62,000 bases of DNA from Chrysomallon squamiferum (taxonomy: Eukaryota; Mollusca; Gastropoda; Neomphalida; Peltospiridae), in assembly GCA_012295275.1 (NCBI GenBank), contig CM022678.1, positions 7,501 through 69,500 on the forward strand, written 5' to 3'. A program made the translations under genes and the position numbers. Below the pieces are notes generated by a model, which saw nothing but the letters and a program-made list of their open reading frames with translations, searched no databases and was not told where the DNA came from. The stretch's first letter is position 1, and each line of letters begins with the position of its first letter. Shown here piece after piece: positions 45,568-56,545 of the stretch.

Positions 45568-47718
45568 ATGAAGGGTTTCTAAAATACCTCACCAAGGAAA
45601 AGAATGTTTATGACAAGTTGTCTGAAATACTTCATCAGAGACTGCATGTATATCAAAATGAGTATTTCTATATATCACTTGTACATGTAGATGCTCTTTA
45701 TAAAATATTTAGCAATATTTCATGTTTTTTTGACAATGATTCAAAGTTTCAGACTAGTGACATTTGGAATATAAAAGTTGAAAAAAGGTTTATAAATTCA
45801 TTATCTGTTCCAAGTGAGTGTGTTGTGAAAGGACTAAGAACATTATCACGATTTTTCACATCAAATGTGTGTAACATGGAATTACCGTATCTGAAAAATG
45901 AACTTTTTTATATTTCTTGTTTGTTTGGTGATGAAGATGTTGTGAGAATGTTGCTAAAATCAGGTGTTATTCCAACATTTGATACATTCAGTGCAGCTGC
46001 TTGTTCAAAAACAGACAGTGCTACCATACTCAAAGAACTGTTCCAGTATAAAAAGAAAATGAAATTGAGTCAGTATTTCTATTTTTTCAGGTAACATGAA
46101 CATTGCCTGTCTGTTAGCTGACATGATAAATAATGAGAAACGCAACAGTGAAATCAATGAAGAAGCTGTAAAACTGTTATTGGTTAGATTCCATAGAAAA
46201 GTAAGACTTAAATCAAATTATAAGGCAGATGGCATGTATTTGGAGACTTCTAAAGTTGTTGATGTATGCTGTCTTTTTAAGAAATTGGTTTCCATTGATA
46301 TAATAAACAAAATTAAAGATATTGCTGTCATTGCTGCTGGTCAGAGTACTTCAGGTGTTATAAAAGAAATAGTAAAACTGAAACCTGATTGTTTAAATGA
46401 TGAGAACAGAGATAAAGTACTTTTAGCAGCAGTAATTTGGGGATCTACTGACACAGTGAATTTTCTCATTGAACAGAGATGTAATTACACAGATGAGAAC
46501 AACTGGAAGAAAGGTGAAGTACTGAAAGTGGCAGTGATGTTTAACAGTGTAGATGTTGTTCAGTGTCTTCTTAATAAAGGAGCTGATCCTAATGTGAATG
46601 TAGATGTTAACCAGAAATTGATTCAATTGTTTGAAGAGGAAATTAGATTAAAACTATATAAACCAAGTTTGAAATTGTTGCCTTCAGACACACTTCTCCA
46701 CATTTCTGTTCTGCGTGGTGACTTACATATGATAAAAGCACTGATAGAGAAAAATGCTGATGTTAATGCAGTAAACAGTGAGGGAGAAACTCCACTTCAT
46801 GAAGCTGTGAAATACAGTGAAATACAGAAAGGAAATAGCTTTGTTGTTACTGCAAAATGGTGATGATATTAACAGATAAACAAAAGAATTCAACATTGCA
46901 CATAGCTTGTCAAATTGAGATAGATGTGGTGAAAGAAGTAACAAGAAAAGGTTTTGAAATAAATGTAATTAACATTGAAGGGGAAACTCCTCTTTTTATT
47001 TCTATATACTACAACAAACCAGAAATAGCTTTTTATTTACTACAACATGGAGATGTAGAAATTGTGACAGCACTGATCAAAAAAGGGGTTGACATAAATA
47101 TTAAAAACAGTCAATGTGAAATTGCTCTTTTTGCAGGCTATAAATCAAAACAGAATTCAGTAATTTTGTGTTTACTGGAAAGGGGAGCTGATTTACACAA
47201 AGCAGCTGAATGTGGAAATGCTGTGACAGCACTGATTGAAGAAGGTTTTGAAGTAAGTATTAGAAACAGTCGAGGTGAAACTCTGCTTTTTACAGTTGTG
47301 AACTCTCATGAGAACAAGGTTGTTTTGTTTTTACTGGAACATGCAGCTGATCTTTATATAACAAACAAAGATAACACTTCTGTTTTACATCTTGCAGCCA
47401 AATATGGACTTATAAAAATTGTGACAGCACTGATTGAAAAACATGTGGATGTAAACATTATAAACAGAAGTGGTGACACTCCTCTTTTTACAGCTATCAA
47501 GTATGGGCAGAACAAAGTTGTTTTGTACTTACTGGAACATGGAGCTGATCCTAATTTAAAAGAGTGATAAAAATTCTGTTTTACACATAGCAGCTATACA
47601 AGAAAATATAGAACTTTTGACAGCACTGATTGAAAAAGGATTTGATGTAAATGTTAGAAACAGTAAAGGTGAAACTCCTCTCTTTACAGCTCTGAATTAC
47701 TACAAATATGATTTTTAA
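45568..47718 (+). pseudogene. Ankyrin gene 3, long N-terminal domain plus ANK repeats with frameshifts
   Basis: A phase-1 acceptor-like site (ATCACTGAAAG) precedes a frame reading EGFLKYLTKEKNVYDKLSEI. Then come about 150 residues with no recognised domain, followed by ANK repeats (ISCLFGDEDVVRMLLKSG). The frame shifts at a run of six T (46082-46087), ending in TAA at 46092. It resumes in another frame from 46096 (NIACLLADMINNEKRNSEIN) to 46863. After two small indels (46810-46816 and 46865-46880) it resumes to 47567, then shifts once more to a last stop at 47716. About 60 bp is missing between LLQHGD and VEIVTALI. With four lesions this is a pseudogene, unless some are assembly errors. It is the best-preserved relative of the pseudogene at 18718-19540. 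Confidence 0.85.
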
Positions 47719-49776
47719 AAGCACCCACCAGTTCTGTACTGCTGAGAATATTTTAAAATTGTGCAGAAATATTTTTGTATAAAAGTGACAATCATAAAAC
47801 GAACCCAGTATAAGTGTTGACAAGATATGTGAATTTTGTTTGTAATTTCTGTGGTACAAAGTTGATCAGAATTTTCAACTTCATCCTGAAATACATTGAT
47901 TTCTGACATAGTTTCATTTTGGACTGCTTCATTTGTACTTACTTTTAATATAATGTTGTATTTATGTGTGTGTTAAATAAAATGTACAGTTTTAACTTTT
48001 CAATTCAGAAGTATAATTATTGACACATTAGCCAGACCACATTTCCAAAATAAAATTTGTAAACAAATCGTGTTGAAGAATAAAAGCCAGTATAAGTTTG
48101 TGTAACTATATGGCTGTGTTGTCTGGTGTATATCTTAATACTGTAAATTGTTTCTATTCAGATATTACTGTAGTCTGTACTCTGCTATTTCTATTCTAAT
48201 ATTGTATTAATGCATGGTGTAGTTTTTGTTTCCATACAAATGTTGTATTGCCATATTTTATTATTTATTGTGTCTATTAAATGCTGTGTTATTGTTATAT
48301 AGTCTTCTGTTTCTATTCAAGTATTTAGTTGTCGATTGTATTTGTATGTAACAAGAAATATTATAATACTGTGTATGTTTATGAAATTTTAACTTGATTT
48401 TTACTTTTCACTGAAACACTTTGGGAGATTTATTGCACATTTCAATTTAAAAAAGTGTTAAGATATGTTAAGATTGCCAATAATAATACATAATACAACA
48501 GTACTAATACTGATGTTAATTTTGATCAGGTTATTCAGTCAGTGAAAAATCAGGCACTTTTTTAATCATATTTGTTACATCGTTCATGATGACTTGATTA
48601 TTACTTGTATTAGACTGTTCATGTAGAAAATATCTGTAAAACAGGATGTTATAATTAAACTTGTATTTTAATGTTGAGTGCAACATTTTTCATATAATGT
48701 TTGAAATTTTGTAAAATTCTTTTGAATTAGTAAATTTTTACTATGTTTATACTAAGTAAAATTGCATTTACATTTTAAAAGTAAAGTTTATATACATTTT
48801 TAGTTTATAAAATAGCTGTGTAGTACTAAATATTAATACCATTTTTATAGTAAGTAAACTTGTATTATAATGTTTAAGATTTTTATATATTTTTATTTTA
48901 CAAAATGTTTGGTTCTTTTTCTTGTTTTTAACAAAAAATGTTTTAGTTTTACATAAAATGTAATTGTTTAATGTTTAATATACACGGGGTGCAAAAGTAG
49001 GTATATAGTTATGAAAAATGAAAACACTTACAGTACTCATTGCATTTATTATTCAGTTGAAAAAGCTAATAAAAAAATACAAGCATTTTTATTAATTTAA
49101 ATAAAATATGGTTAATGACACTCAAAATAAGATAGCTTGCTAGATAGATATAATCCAATAATTAATAAAGTTAATGTAATTTTAAATTAGGAATATTTTT
49201 AGTTAATAATGTTTACATTTAGCTGTTTAATGATCCTAAAATAGTTAATAATTAATCAAGTAAATTTAAGTTTAAATTAGGAATATAGTTTAATAGTGTT
49301 TTCATATATCTGTTTGACATTAAACTATAATTGTGAAATTAAACTGATTTAATTTGTGTGACAAAAATTTAATACTATTATTTTATTTGTAAATAACTTG
49401 TATCAAATTACTTTTTTGTGATGAATTATGATTATTACTACTAAAACTATTTTGAGGAATGTATTGGACTTTGTATTACACTGATTGATTGTATACATTT
49501 CTTTTATTATTTATTTATTATTATTATTATTATATTTATTATTATTAATATTAAAAATTATTTTGAGGAATGTATAGTACTATACATTACACTGAATGAT
49601 TATTTTGTATATCTTGTATTATTTTTTTTCATAGTTTTATTTATTTATTTATTGTTGTTGTTGTTATTCGGGTATCTGTACAATTAATTTTTTATTTTAT
49701 TTTATTTTTAACTTTTATCTATTTAATAATTAGAACATACTGAATCAATTTGTATTACAAATACATACATACATAC

Positions 49777-49831
<55 letters not shown>

Positions 49832-50290
49832 ATTACCTTTCTTTTCTTATTTAATTTGCATGGTGGAATGTTTTTATTACCTTTATTTTGTGTATCAACT
49901 AACTTTAGATCAATCTTTAACTTACTCTTTTATAATTAACTGCATCTTTAGTTACTGGATTGTTTCTCATTTGTAACACATCCAGTTGTTACAGTCAATT
50001 TGATGGTTTATTAAGCCAACTCCAATAACAATAGTGTAATAGTCACCAGTGACCAAGTGTTTTTCATTGTATTCAGTTACAAAATGCAATGATAATAAAG
50101 AATTAAATTTAAAAAAAATCAGAATACAACAACAACAACAATAATAATACACAAGAAAGAAAGAAAGAAATAAAGAAGAAAAACCTAATGTTTATATAGT
50201 TGAGATGTGTTAATGTACGTTTATATACTTTATGTTGCACAATAAGTTTATCTACAATTGTCACAAAAGCAGCAAATCAGTTTAACAAAA
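47719..50290 (+). other. Gene 3 downstream flank, paralogous to 30.8-33.95 kb
   Basis: Collinear with the gene 2 flank. It contains a mariner-like end near 48984, (ATT)n near 49514-49550, (AC)n at 49779-49827 and (AAC/AAT)n near 50127-50150. No gene is seen. Confidence 0.65.
48984..49140 (+). mobile_element. Possible mariner-type terminal repeat or MITE end
   Basis: After TATA the sequence reads CACGGGGTGCAAAAGTAGGT, close to known mariner ends (GGGTGCAAAAGTA). No matching inverted end or transposase frame was seen, and the extent is a guess. The gene 2 flank seems to lack this piece. Confidence 0.3.
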
Positions 50291-50494
50291 TACTTGGTTT
50301 GGTTGGTTGTTCAAGTCACATGATAGAGGGGTTGTCTTAAGTTGTTGTTTTTGTTGGGATTAGCAATGCAGGAAATTAATTAACGTTCCAGTATCATTGG
50401 TAATCAAACTGCTTTAAACTGCTTTGTTTTAACTTTGTTTTTTTTATTTGACTTCTGCTATATTGCAATAGAGATTAATTCCTTAATTATTCTC

Positions 50495-50764
50495 TAAGCT
50501 AATTGTGTAACAACTGGAAGAAGAGTCTATTACTGTATGCTAGGTAACTAAGCTAATTGCGTAACAACTGGAAGATGAGTCTATTACTGTATGCTAGGTA
50601 ACTAAGCTAATTGCGTAACAACTGGAAGATGAGTCTATCATTGTATGCTAGGTAACTAAGCTAATTGCGTAACAACTGGAAGATGAGTCTATCATTGTAT
50701 GCTAGGTAACTAAGCTAATTGCGTAACAACTGGAAGATGAGTCTATTATTGTATGCTAGGTAGA
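50495..50764 (+). repeat. 54-bp minisatellite, five copies
   Basis: Same unit as 34176-34661, five near-identical copies (the first with GGAAGAAGAGTC), ending in TATGCTAGGTAGAGGGCATC as at the other two loci. Confidence 0.96.
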
Positions 50765-51105
50765 GGGCATCTGATTACCAATTTGATCTTGAACTGTGTT
50801 TTTATAAGGCGTGTGACAAATGGATGTGTACAAAATGGGATGATACTGATAAGCATACCACTTGATTGTGAAAGTCCATTAAATTGCTGATGTTTTAAAA
50901 TAATAATTAAATATCATAAAACTAATGTTATTATGTTGAATACTAAATGAAAGATATAATAAACGTTATTAATGTGTGTGTGAGACCAATATAATCTTGT
51001 TAAATAAGTAAATACTAATCTGAATTTTGTTGAGTTGAATTAGTTTAGAATTTACTGTATCACTAATTTCTTTAAGATTTTGATTCTATATATATTCTAA
51101 TGGTA

Positions 51106-51159
<54 letters not shown>

Positions 51160-51236
51160 ACAGTGTATTGTAATGCCATTAACAGTTATAATAAATATGC
51201 TTTATAAATGGTAATTACTTTTGTTTTCTTTATCAG
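50765..51236 (+). other. Flank before tail exon copy B
   Basis: Nearly identical to 34662-35153. (ATT)n at 51107-51157. Confidence 0.7.
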
Positions 51237-51421
51237 ATGAAGTACATTTAAAAAACAAAACCACACTGCACTGGAATAATTCAGTGTACGAGTTCAGCCT
51301 GACTTTCACTAGTGACACTGAATTACACACCAGCGTCTCTGCAAACTCTGCTAGTGGACTCTTCCATGCAAGTAAATTGTGGAATGTTCTAACAAAACAC
51401 AGACCCAGTTTATTATGTTAA
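51237..51421 (+). CDS. Orphan phase-1 terminal exon, copy B
   Basis: Same acceptor, phase and length (185 nt, 61 residues, TAA) as 35154-35338. Replacements are Tyr-His, Gln-His, Asn-Ser, Ile-Leu and Arg-Trp, plus two silent changes. No family is recognised. It could serve as an alternative last exon for ANK transcripts. Confidence 0.38.
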
Positions 51422-51539
51422 TTTCCTCATAAAAAGTAAATTAGTCATGTAATGTTTGACATGTTTTAGTGTAGATTCTCTAGGTTTTTGGGTGGAATGC
51501 AATATTTGTTATGATTCAGTAGATTTTCCTTAGGAATTG

Positions 51540-52085
51540 GGGTAGAGTGTGATAAATGTAATGTTTGGTATGTTTTAGTGTATATTCTCTAGGTTGGGGT
51601 AGAGTATGATAAATGTAATGTTTGGTATGTTTCAGTATATATTCTCTAGGTTGGGTAGAGTGTGATAAATGTAATGTTTGGTATGTTTCAGTATATATTC
51701 TCTAGGTTGGGTAGAGTGTGATAAATGTAATGTTTAGTATATTTCAGTGTAGATTCTCTAGGTTGGGATAGAGTATGATAAATGTAATGTTTAGTATATT
51801 TCAGTGTATATTCTCTAGGTTGGGATAGAGTATGATAAATGTAATGTTTGGTATATTTCAGTGTAGATTCTCTAGGTTGGGATAGAGTATGATAAATGTG
51901 ATGTTTGGTATATTTCAATGTATATTCTCTAGGTTTGGGTAGAGTATGATAAATGTAATGTTTAGTATATTTCAGTGTATATTCTCTAGGTTTGGGTAGA
52001 GTATGATAAATGTAATGTTTAGTATATTTCAGTGTATATTCTCTAGGTTTGGGTAGAGTATGATAAATGTAATGTTTGGTATGTT
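51540..52085 (+). repeat. 57-bp minisatellite, about ten copies
   Basis: The unit starts GATAAATGTAATGTTTGGTA, goes through TTTCAGTGTATATTCTCTAG and ends GTTGGGTAGAGTAT. The period is 56-57 bp. Module 2 has only about two units (35468-35560). A 133-codon open frame on the minus strand is a by-product of the 19-codon period. Confidence 0.95.
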
Positions 52086-52501
52086 TCAATCTTGTAGCCA
52101 GGTATTTCAGACTCTCACCTGAGCAATCAGGTCTTTCTCCTGTCTAAATATGAAAGATCCAAATAAGAAAATCTTTCCCAAAATGTTGGCTGTTGACAGT
52201 ACATTATGCAGTAGGTTGTTATAAGCAGAGTTCACTGTAATATCTCTAGTTAATTATTTTGTCTGTAGAAAAAAACAGCACACTCTGGAATCTTTCACAA
52301 GAAAATATAATCTGTTTTGTTTGTGTAAAAACTTGAATCTGTGACAACAACAGTATGATATGTTTAGTCTGTTTTTATTTTGGTTGCACTGTGCATTAAG
52401 ATTAAATAATACATATCTACACACAGTGACATAAATTAAAATACTCTTTAACACACACCTACACCGTAATACATTTAAAAACTCATAAAATACTTGCAGA
52501 C

Positions 52502-52538
<37 letters not shown>

Positions 52539-53459
52539 TAATAATATATGTACTCCACATCTGGTACTTTCTACACCTAGAGTAACACTCTTTAATTATC
52601 AACACAAACACAAAAGAAATGTACATTAAATACTTGCTAAGTCAGATGTATGTTAAAATGCTCACTAACTTTTACTGAACAAAATACATTAAAACTATCA
52701 GACAGACCAAGCAACCACTAAGAATATCTTCATTAACCTTGATGAAGAATTTAACAAAATTTCTGTTTATTAGTTGAAATTATTGATAGGAGAAAGGAAA
52801 TATAAATAATTCTGTTATGGAATGACTCCTGTCATGTTTTTTCAGTGGTTGAGAGGGTGTGGCTTATGTGCTGTATAGTGTGTTAAAAAGAAACCAAGCT
52901 ATAATTGGGTTTTTTTAATTTTAATTTTGTTTTGTTTTTTATTATTTTATAAAATCAGGTAGCAATACAGTGAAAATAAATTCTGTGGGTCTTGACAACT
53001 ATTGTGCAAAAAAAGAAATTGTTGTTATTGCTATTATTATGATTATTATTATCATCATTATTATTATACTTGAGTTATTTCACTTTTTTATTTTCTCATT
53101 CTGTATGGCTGTTTCCCATCACACTTCAGTGTGTGTGTGTGTGCGTGTGTGTTTGTATTCTAATTTGTATATAGAATGAACTGAACAATAAGTAAGTATA
53201 TATGTATGTCAGAATGCATGCATTTATGTATGTATGTATATATATATATGTACGCATGAATGTATCTATTGGTATTTGTGTATGTTTCTCTCTCTTTCTC
53301 TATCTCTATCTCTCTCTATGCCTGTGTGTATTGTGTGTGTATGGTGTGTGTATGTGTGTGTAAAGAAAGTGACCATGTTTTCATTCATGAAGGGGAAGTA
53401 ACTTTACTGTTGCTACAGAGGATTTTAGTTAATAAACAGGTATTATGTTTGAAATAGAC

Positions 53460-53493
<34 letters not shown>

Positions 53494-54957
53494 TTAAAAC
53501 GTTAAAAACAACAATTATATATATATAATAATAAAAGGATTGTATGTCTAAAGGGAAAAATAATTGTATTTAATATTAACTGTTTCTAGTATTGTAGACA
53601 GAGAAATACAGGTTGCTTTTTTCAGATCAATGTAAGGTATTTCGTGTAAATATTGAAGACAGTTATAGAAACATTTACAAACTACAACCAGAGTGATGAA
53701 ATACAAGTTGATTTGAAATACAGTCTAGTTTTGAAAATTAAACATAACATTTAAGTATATTTTAGAATTTTAACTAATAGTCATCTTCTTATTGTTTTAT
53801 TATAGTGAAGTATGTATACAGTATGTCTCTTTATTTGCTTGTGTGTGTGTGTATTTCTATATGTATGTGTATGTTAGTAATCTAAACAAATACAATATTT
53901 ACTTATTTATAATTCAGTTTAATCCATCTTTAGACTTTAGGTGAGTGTATATCATTAAACATTGTACATATTTTTTTCATTTTATTATTATCATTATTAT
54001 TAGTAGTAGTAGTAGTAGTAGTAGTAGTATTGACATTTTATCACAACACTGTATTATATTTTTTCATATACTTATATTTATTTATTACTACTACTACAAA
54101 TAAAATAAAAGTTAAAAGAAAATAGATTATTTAGAGAATTTTATAACAGAATGGATGTAAATAAGTATGTTGAAATATTAGACACAGGAAGAATTAAATG
54201 TGTATCACTAAATGCTATGAACGATAAAGAATCTGATAAACTTTGCACTAACACGTCACTAAATATGTCTATTAATATCTAACAGATTTCCTCTTCATAA
54301 CAGGTGTATGATTGATCCTAGTTTTGTGTACGTTTAAATATTTTATTTAAAAGTCTGGACTATGTGATAAATTATTGCATTTGGATGTGTGTGTATATCG
54401 GTATGAGTGTAATAATATTGTTACCGGTGAAAGCAGAATAAATAAATTATCTATCGTTATTCTTTTCGTTTTTTGTTCTATTTGATTAATTATTGTTAAA
54501 TCATTATTATTATTATTATTATTATTTGTTTATTATTTTTTTTTTTCTTCTCATTTTGTCATTTTCACGAAGAAATGGTGTTAGAACTGGATTTCATTTA
54601 ATATTATATTAAAGGTGCTTTGATTTTGACAGTGGAATTATACTAAAGAAAACGGATATTCTCTTAGAAAATGAGCTCTCTTTTTAAGAGGAAGTTTAAT
54701 GAACACTTTGTAATGGCTGTTTCCATGTGGTTAAACTTTTTGTGAAGTACAAATCGTTATCGAACGATCGTGTCAAATGATACGAGACGAATAACTGGTC
54801 CTGAGGTTACATTAGACTGACTGAATTTGTCAGAGCTGCTATGATGGCTGATGTAGTGATAGTTAAAACCACAGCTCTACGAAATAATGAAAATCGTTGG
54901 CTCATTTATTTTATTAAATATTAAAAATAATGTTATATTTCTTTCAATTTTCAAAAG
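52086..54957 (+). other. Microsatellite-rich flank paralogous to 35.8-38.64 kb
   Basis: (AAT)n at 52503-52545, (ATT)n and (GT)n near 53030-53155, CT-rich DNA at 53286-53315, (AAT)n near 53460-53484, (AGT)n at 54000-54030 and (ATT)n at 54503-54525. 54060-54480 has no counterpart in the first flank. No gene is seen. Confidence 0.6.
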
Positions 54958-55017
54958 TTAAATACCAGTGTAAGTGTTCAAGAAGATGGACGTAAACGTA
55001 AAGAGGTTTGACGTTTC
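54958..55017 (+). pseudogene. EXOSC6: EXOSC6 N-terminal exon fragment, copy B, with stop
   Basis: Paralogue of 44303-44363. It reads LNTSVSVQEDGRKRKEV, keeping the family's Asp-Gly-Arg, and then TGA at 55009, where copy A has CGA (Arg). The donor GTGTAAGT has become CTGTTAGT. It is clearly non-functional, although its DGRK is closer to the family consensus than copy A. Confidence 0.7.
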
Positions 55018-55887
55018 TGTTAGTTAATGTTTTATATTATTTTTAAATGTGTATAAATACATTTTTTGGTTTCCAGTTCGTAGTTGGAAATAAACTATAA
55101 AGTCATCAAACATTCTCAGAAATCTGAACTAGATTCATTTAGTTTTGAAAACAAATCAAGAACTACTTAAAATTGAAAAATATTTGTAAATTCTCCAGTA
55201 TTTGTACTTATTTAAGTCATTAATAAATCGTGAATTGTTTTTATTTGTTTGCATATTACTAAAAGTTTTGTTAATATACCTGTCCTTGTCCTACTATTTT
55301 GCTGTGCCGTAGACGATGCACATAAACTATTTATTATTATTAATTTAAAAAACAAGATTAGCCACTGCATTAAGGCTGTGAGTTTTCTCTTTCACTACTT
55401 TTGTTTCTGACAACACTGTATAATAATAATAATAATTAAAAAATCCTATCTTTCGTCTTATAGTCAAAAATATTTCTGTTTTAGTTTTATGAGCTGGTGT
55501 GATAAATCAGGCTCATGAATCATCCTACATCGAACAAAGCCAGAACAAAACTATACTAAAGTTATATATTTAAGTTTTAACACAAGTAAACCATACTAAA
55601 ATATATTTATGTAAATAGTATACATATGCAAAACTATACTAAAGTTATATATGTAAGTTTTATACATATACAAAACTATACTAAAGTTATATGTGTATAC
55701 ACAACAAAACCTTCAGCTAACCTGTACAGCATTGTTACACCTGTATAACTAGTATTTGAATTTACCTGTATTATGGTCAGTGCTTGCAGGTGCATCTGTG
55801 GCCTGGCCTATGAATTTACCTGTGTTACACAGTTTATAGGTGTGGCTTACAGGTAAAACTGTATAACTGTTCAGCACTGTTACACAG
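55018..55887 (+). other. Intron-like DNA between EXOSC6 fragments, copy B
   Basis: Matches 44364-45046 at both ends. 55430-55710 is additional and contains three copies of a short AAAACTATACTAAAGTTATAT motif. Confidence 0.6.
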
Positions 55888-56375
55888 ATACCGGCCACGT
55901 GAAGTGTTAAGGAAGGAAGACTTCAGCATGAAGGGACAGCTGACCTGTACAACACTGTTACACCTGTACAGGATTTTGTTTTGTTCACACAGGTATGGGC
56001 CACGTGAAGTGTTAAGGAAGGAAGACTTCAGCATGAAGGGACAGCTGACCTGTACAACACTGTTACACCTGTACAGGTTTTGTTTTGTTCACACAGGTAC
56101 GGGCCACGTGAAGTGTTAAGGAAGGAAGACTTCAGCATGAAGGGACAGCTGACCTGTACAACACTGTTACACCTGTACAAGTTTCATTTTGTTCACACAG
56201 GTATGGGCCACATGAAGTGTTAAGGAAGGAAGACTTCAGCATGAAGGGACAGCTGACCTGTACAACACTGTTACACCTGTACAGGTTTTGTTTTGTTCAC
56301 ACAGGTACGGGCCACGTGAAGTGTTAAGGAAGGAAGACTTCAGCATGAAGGGACAGTTTTGTTTTGTTCACACAG
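55888..56375 (+). repeat. Tandem array of EXOSC6 acceptor plus 5' exon part, period 104 bp
   Basis: Exon starts follow CACAG at 55888, 55993, 56097, 56201, 56305 and 56376, so the spacings are 105, 104, 104, 104 and 71. Each unit has TAYGGGCCACGTGAAGTG, TTAAGGAAGGAAGACTTC and AGCATGAAGGGACAGCTGAC, then ACACTGTTACACCTGTACA and a new pyrimidine tract with CACAG. The fifth unit is shortened by an internal deletion just after GGGACAG. Confidence 0.95.
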
Positions 56376-56545
56376 GGACACGTGAAGTGTTAAGGAAGGA
56401 AGACTTCAGCATGAAGGGACAGCTGACCTGCGAGTTCAAGTTTGCAACGTTTTCCTGCAGACAACATCAACAACACCAGCAAGACAGTGAGGAGAAAGAC
56501 TACTCACTTCAAATCCTGGAAGCTCTTGAACCAGCTGTCTGTCTG
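56376..56545 (+). pseudogene. EXOSC6: EXOSC6 internal exon, copy B, last acceptor frameshifted
   Basis: This is the only unit of the array that continues into EFKFATFSCRQ and LEALEPAVCL. It ends at a good donor (CTG/GTGAGT). Its start has lost five bases (GGGACACGTG in place of GGTACGGGCCACGTG), removing Tyr-Gly-Pro and changing the entry phase. No downstream EXOSC6 exon follows. It is a fragment of an RNA-exosome subunit gene. Confidence 0.72.

Noticed and set aside
46082-46098. Programmed +1 frameshift in ankyrin gene 3
   Set aside because: Three further lesions downstream make ordinary pseudogene decay more likely. Kept only as a check on the homopolymer.
34176-50764. CRISPR-like regularly spaced 54-bp repeats
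   Set aside because: The units are contiguous, with no variable spacers and no cas genes, in an animal genome; ordinary minisatellites.
51688-52089. 133-codon minus-strand frame with a Tyr-Thr-Lys-His 19-residue repeat
   Set aside because: It is the translation of the 57-bp minisatellite, which is nearly absent at the paralogous site.
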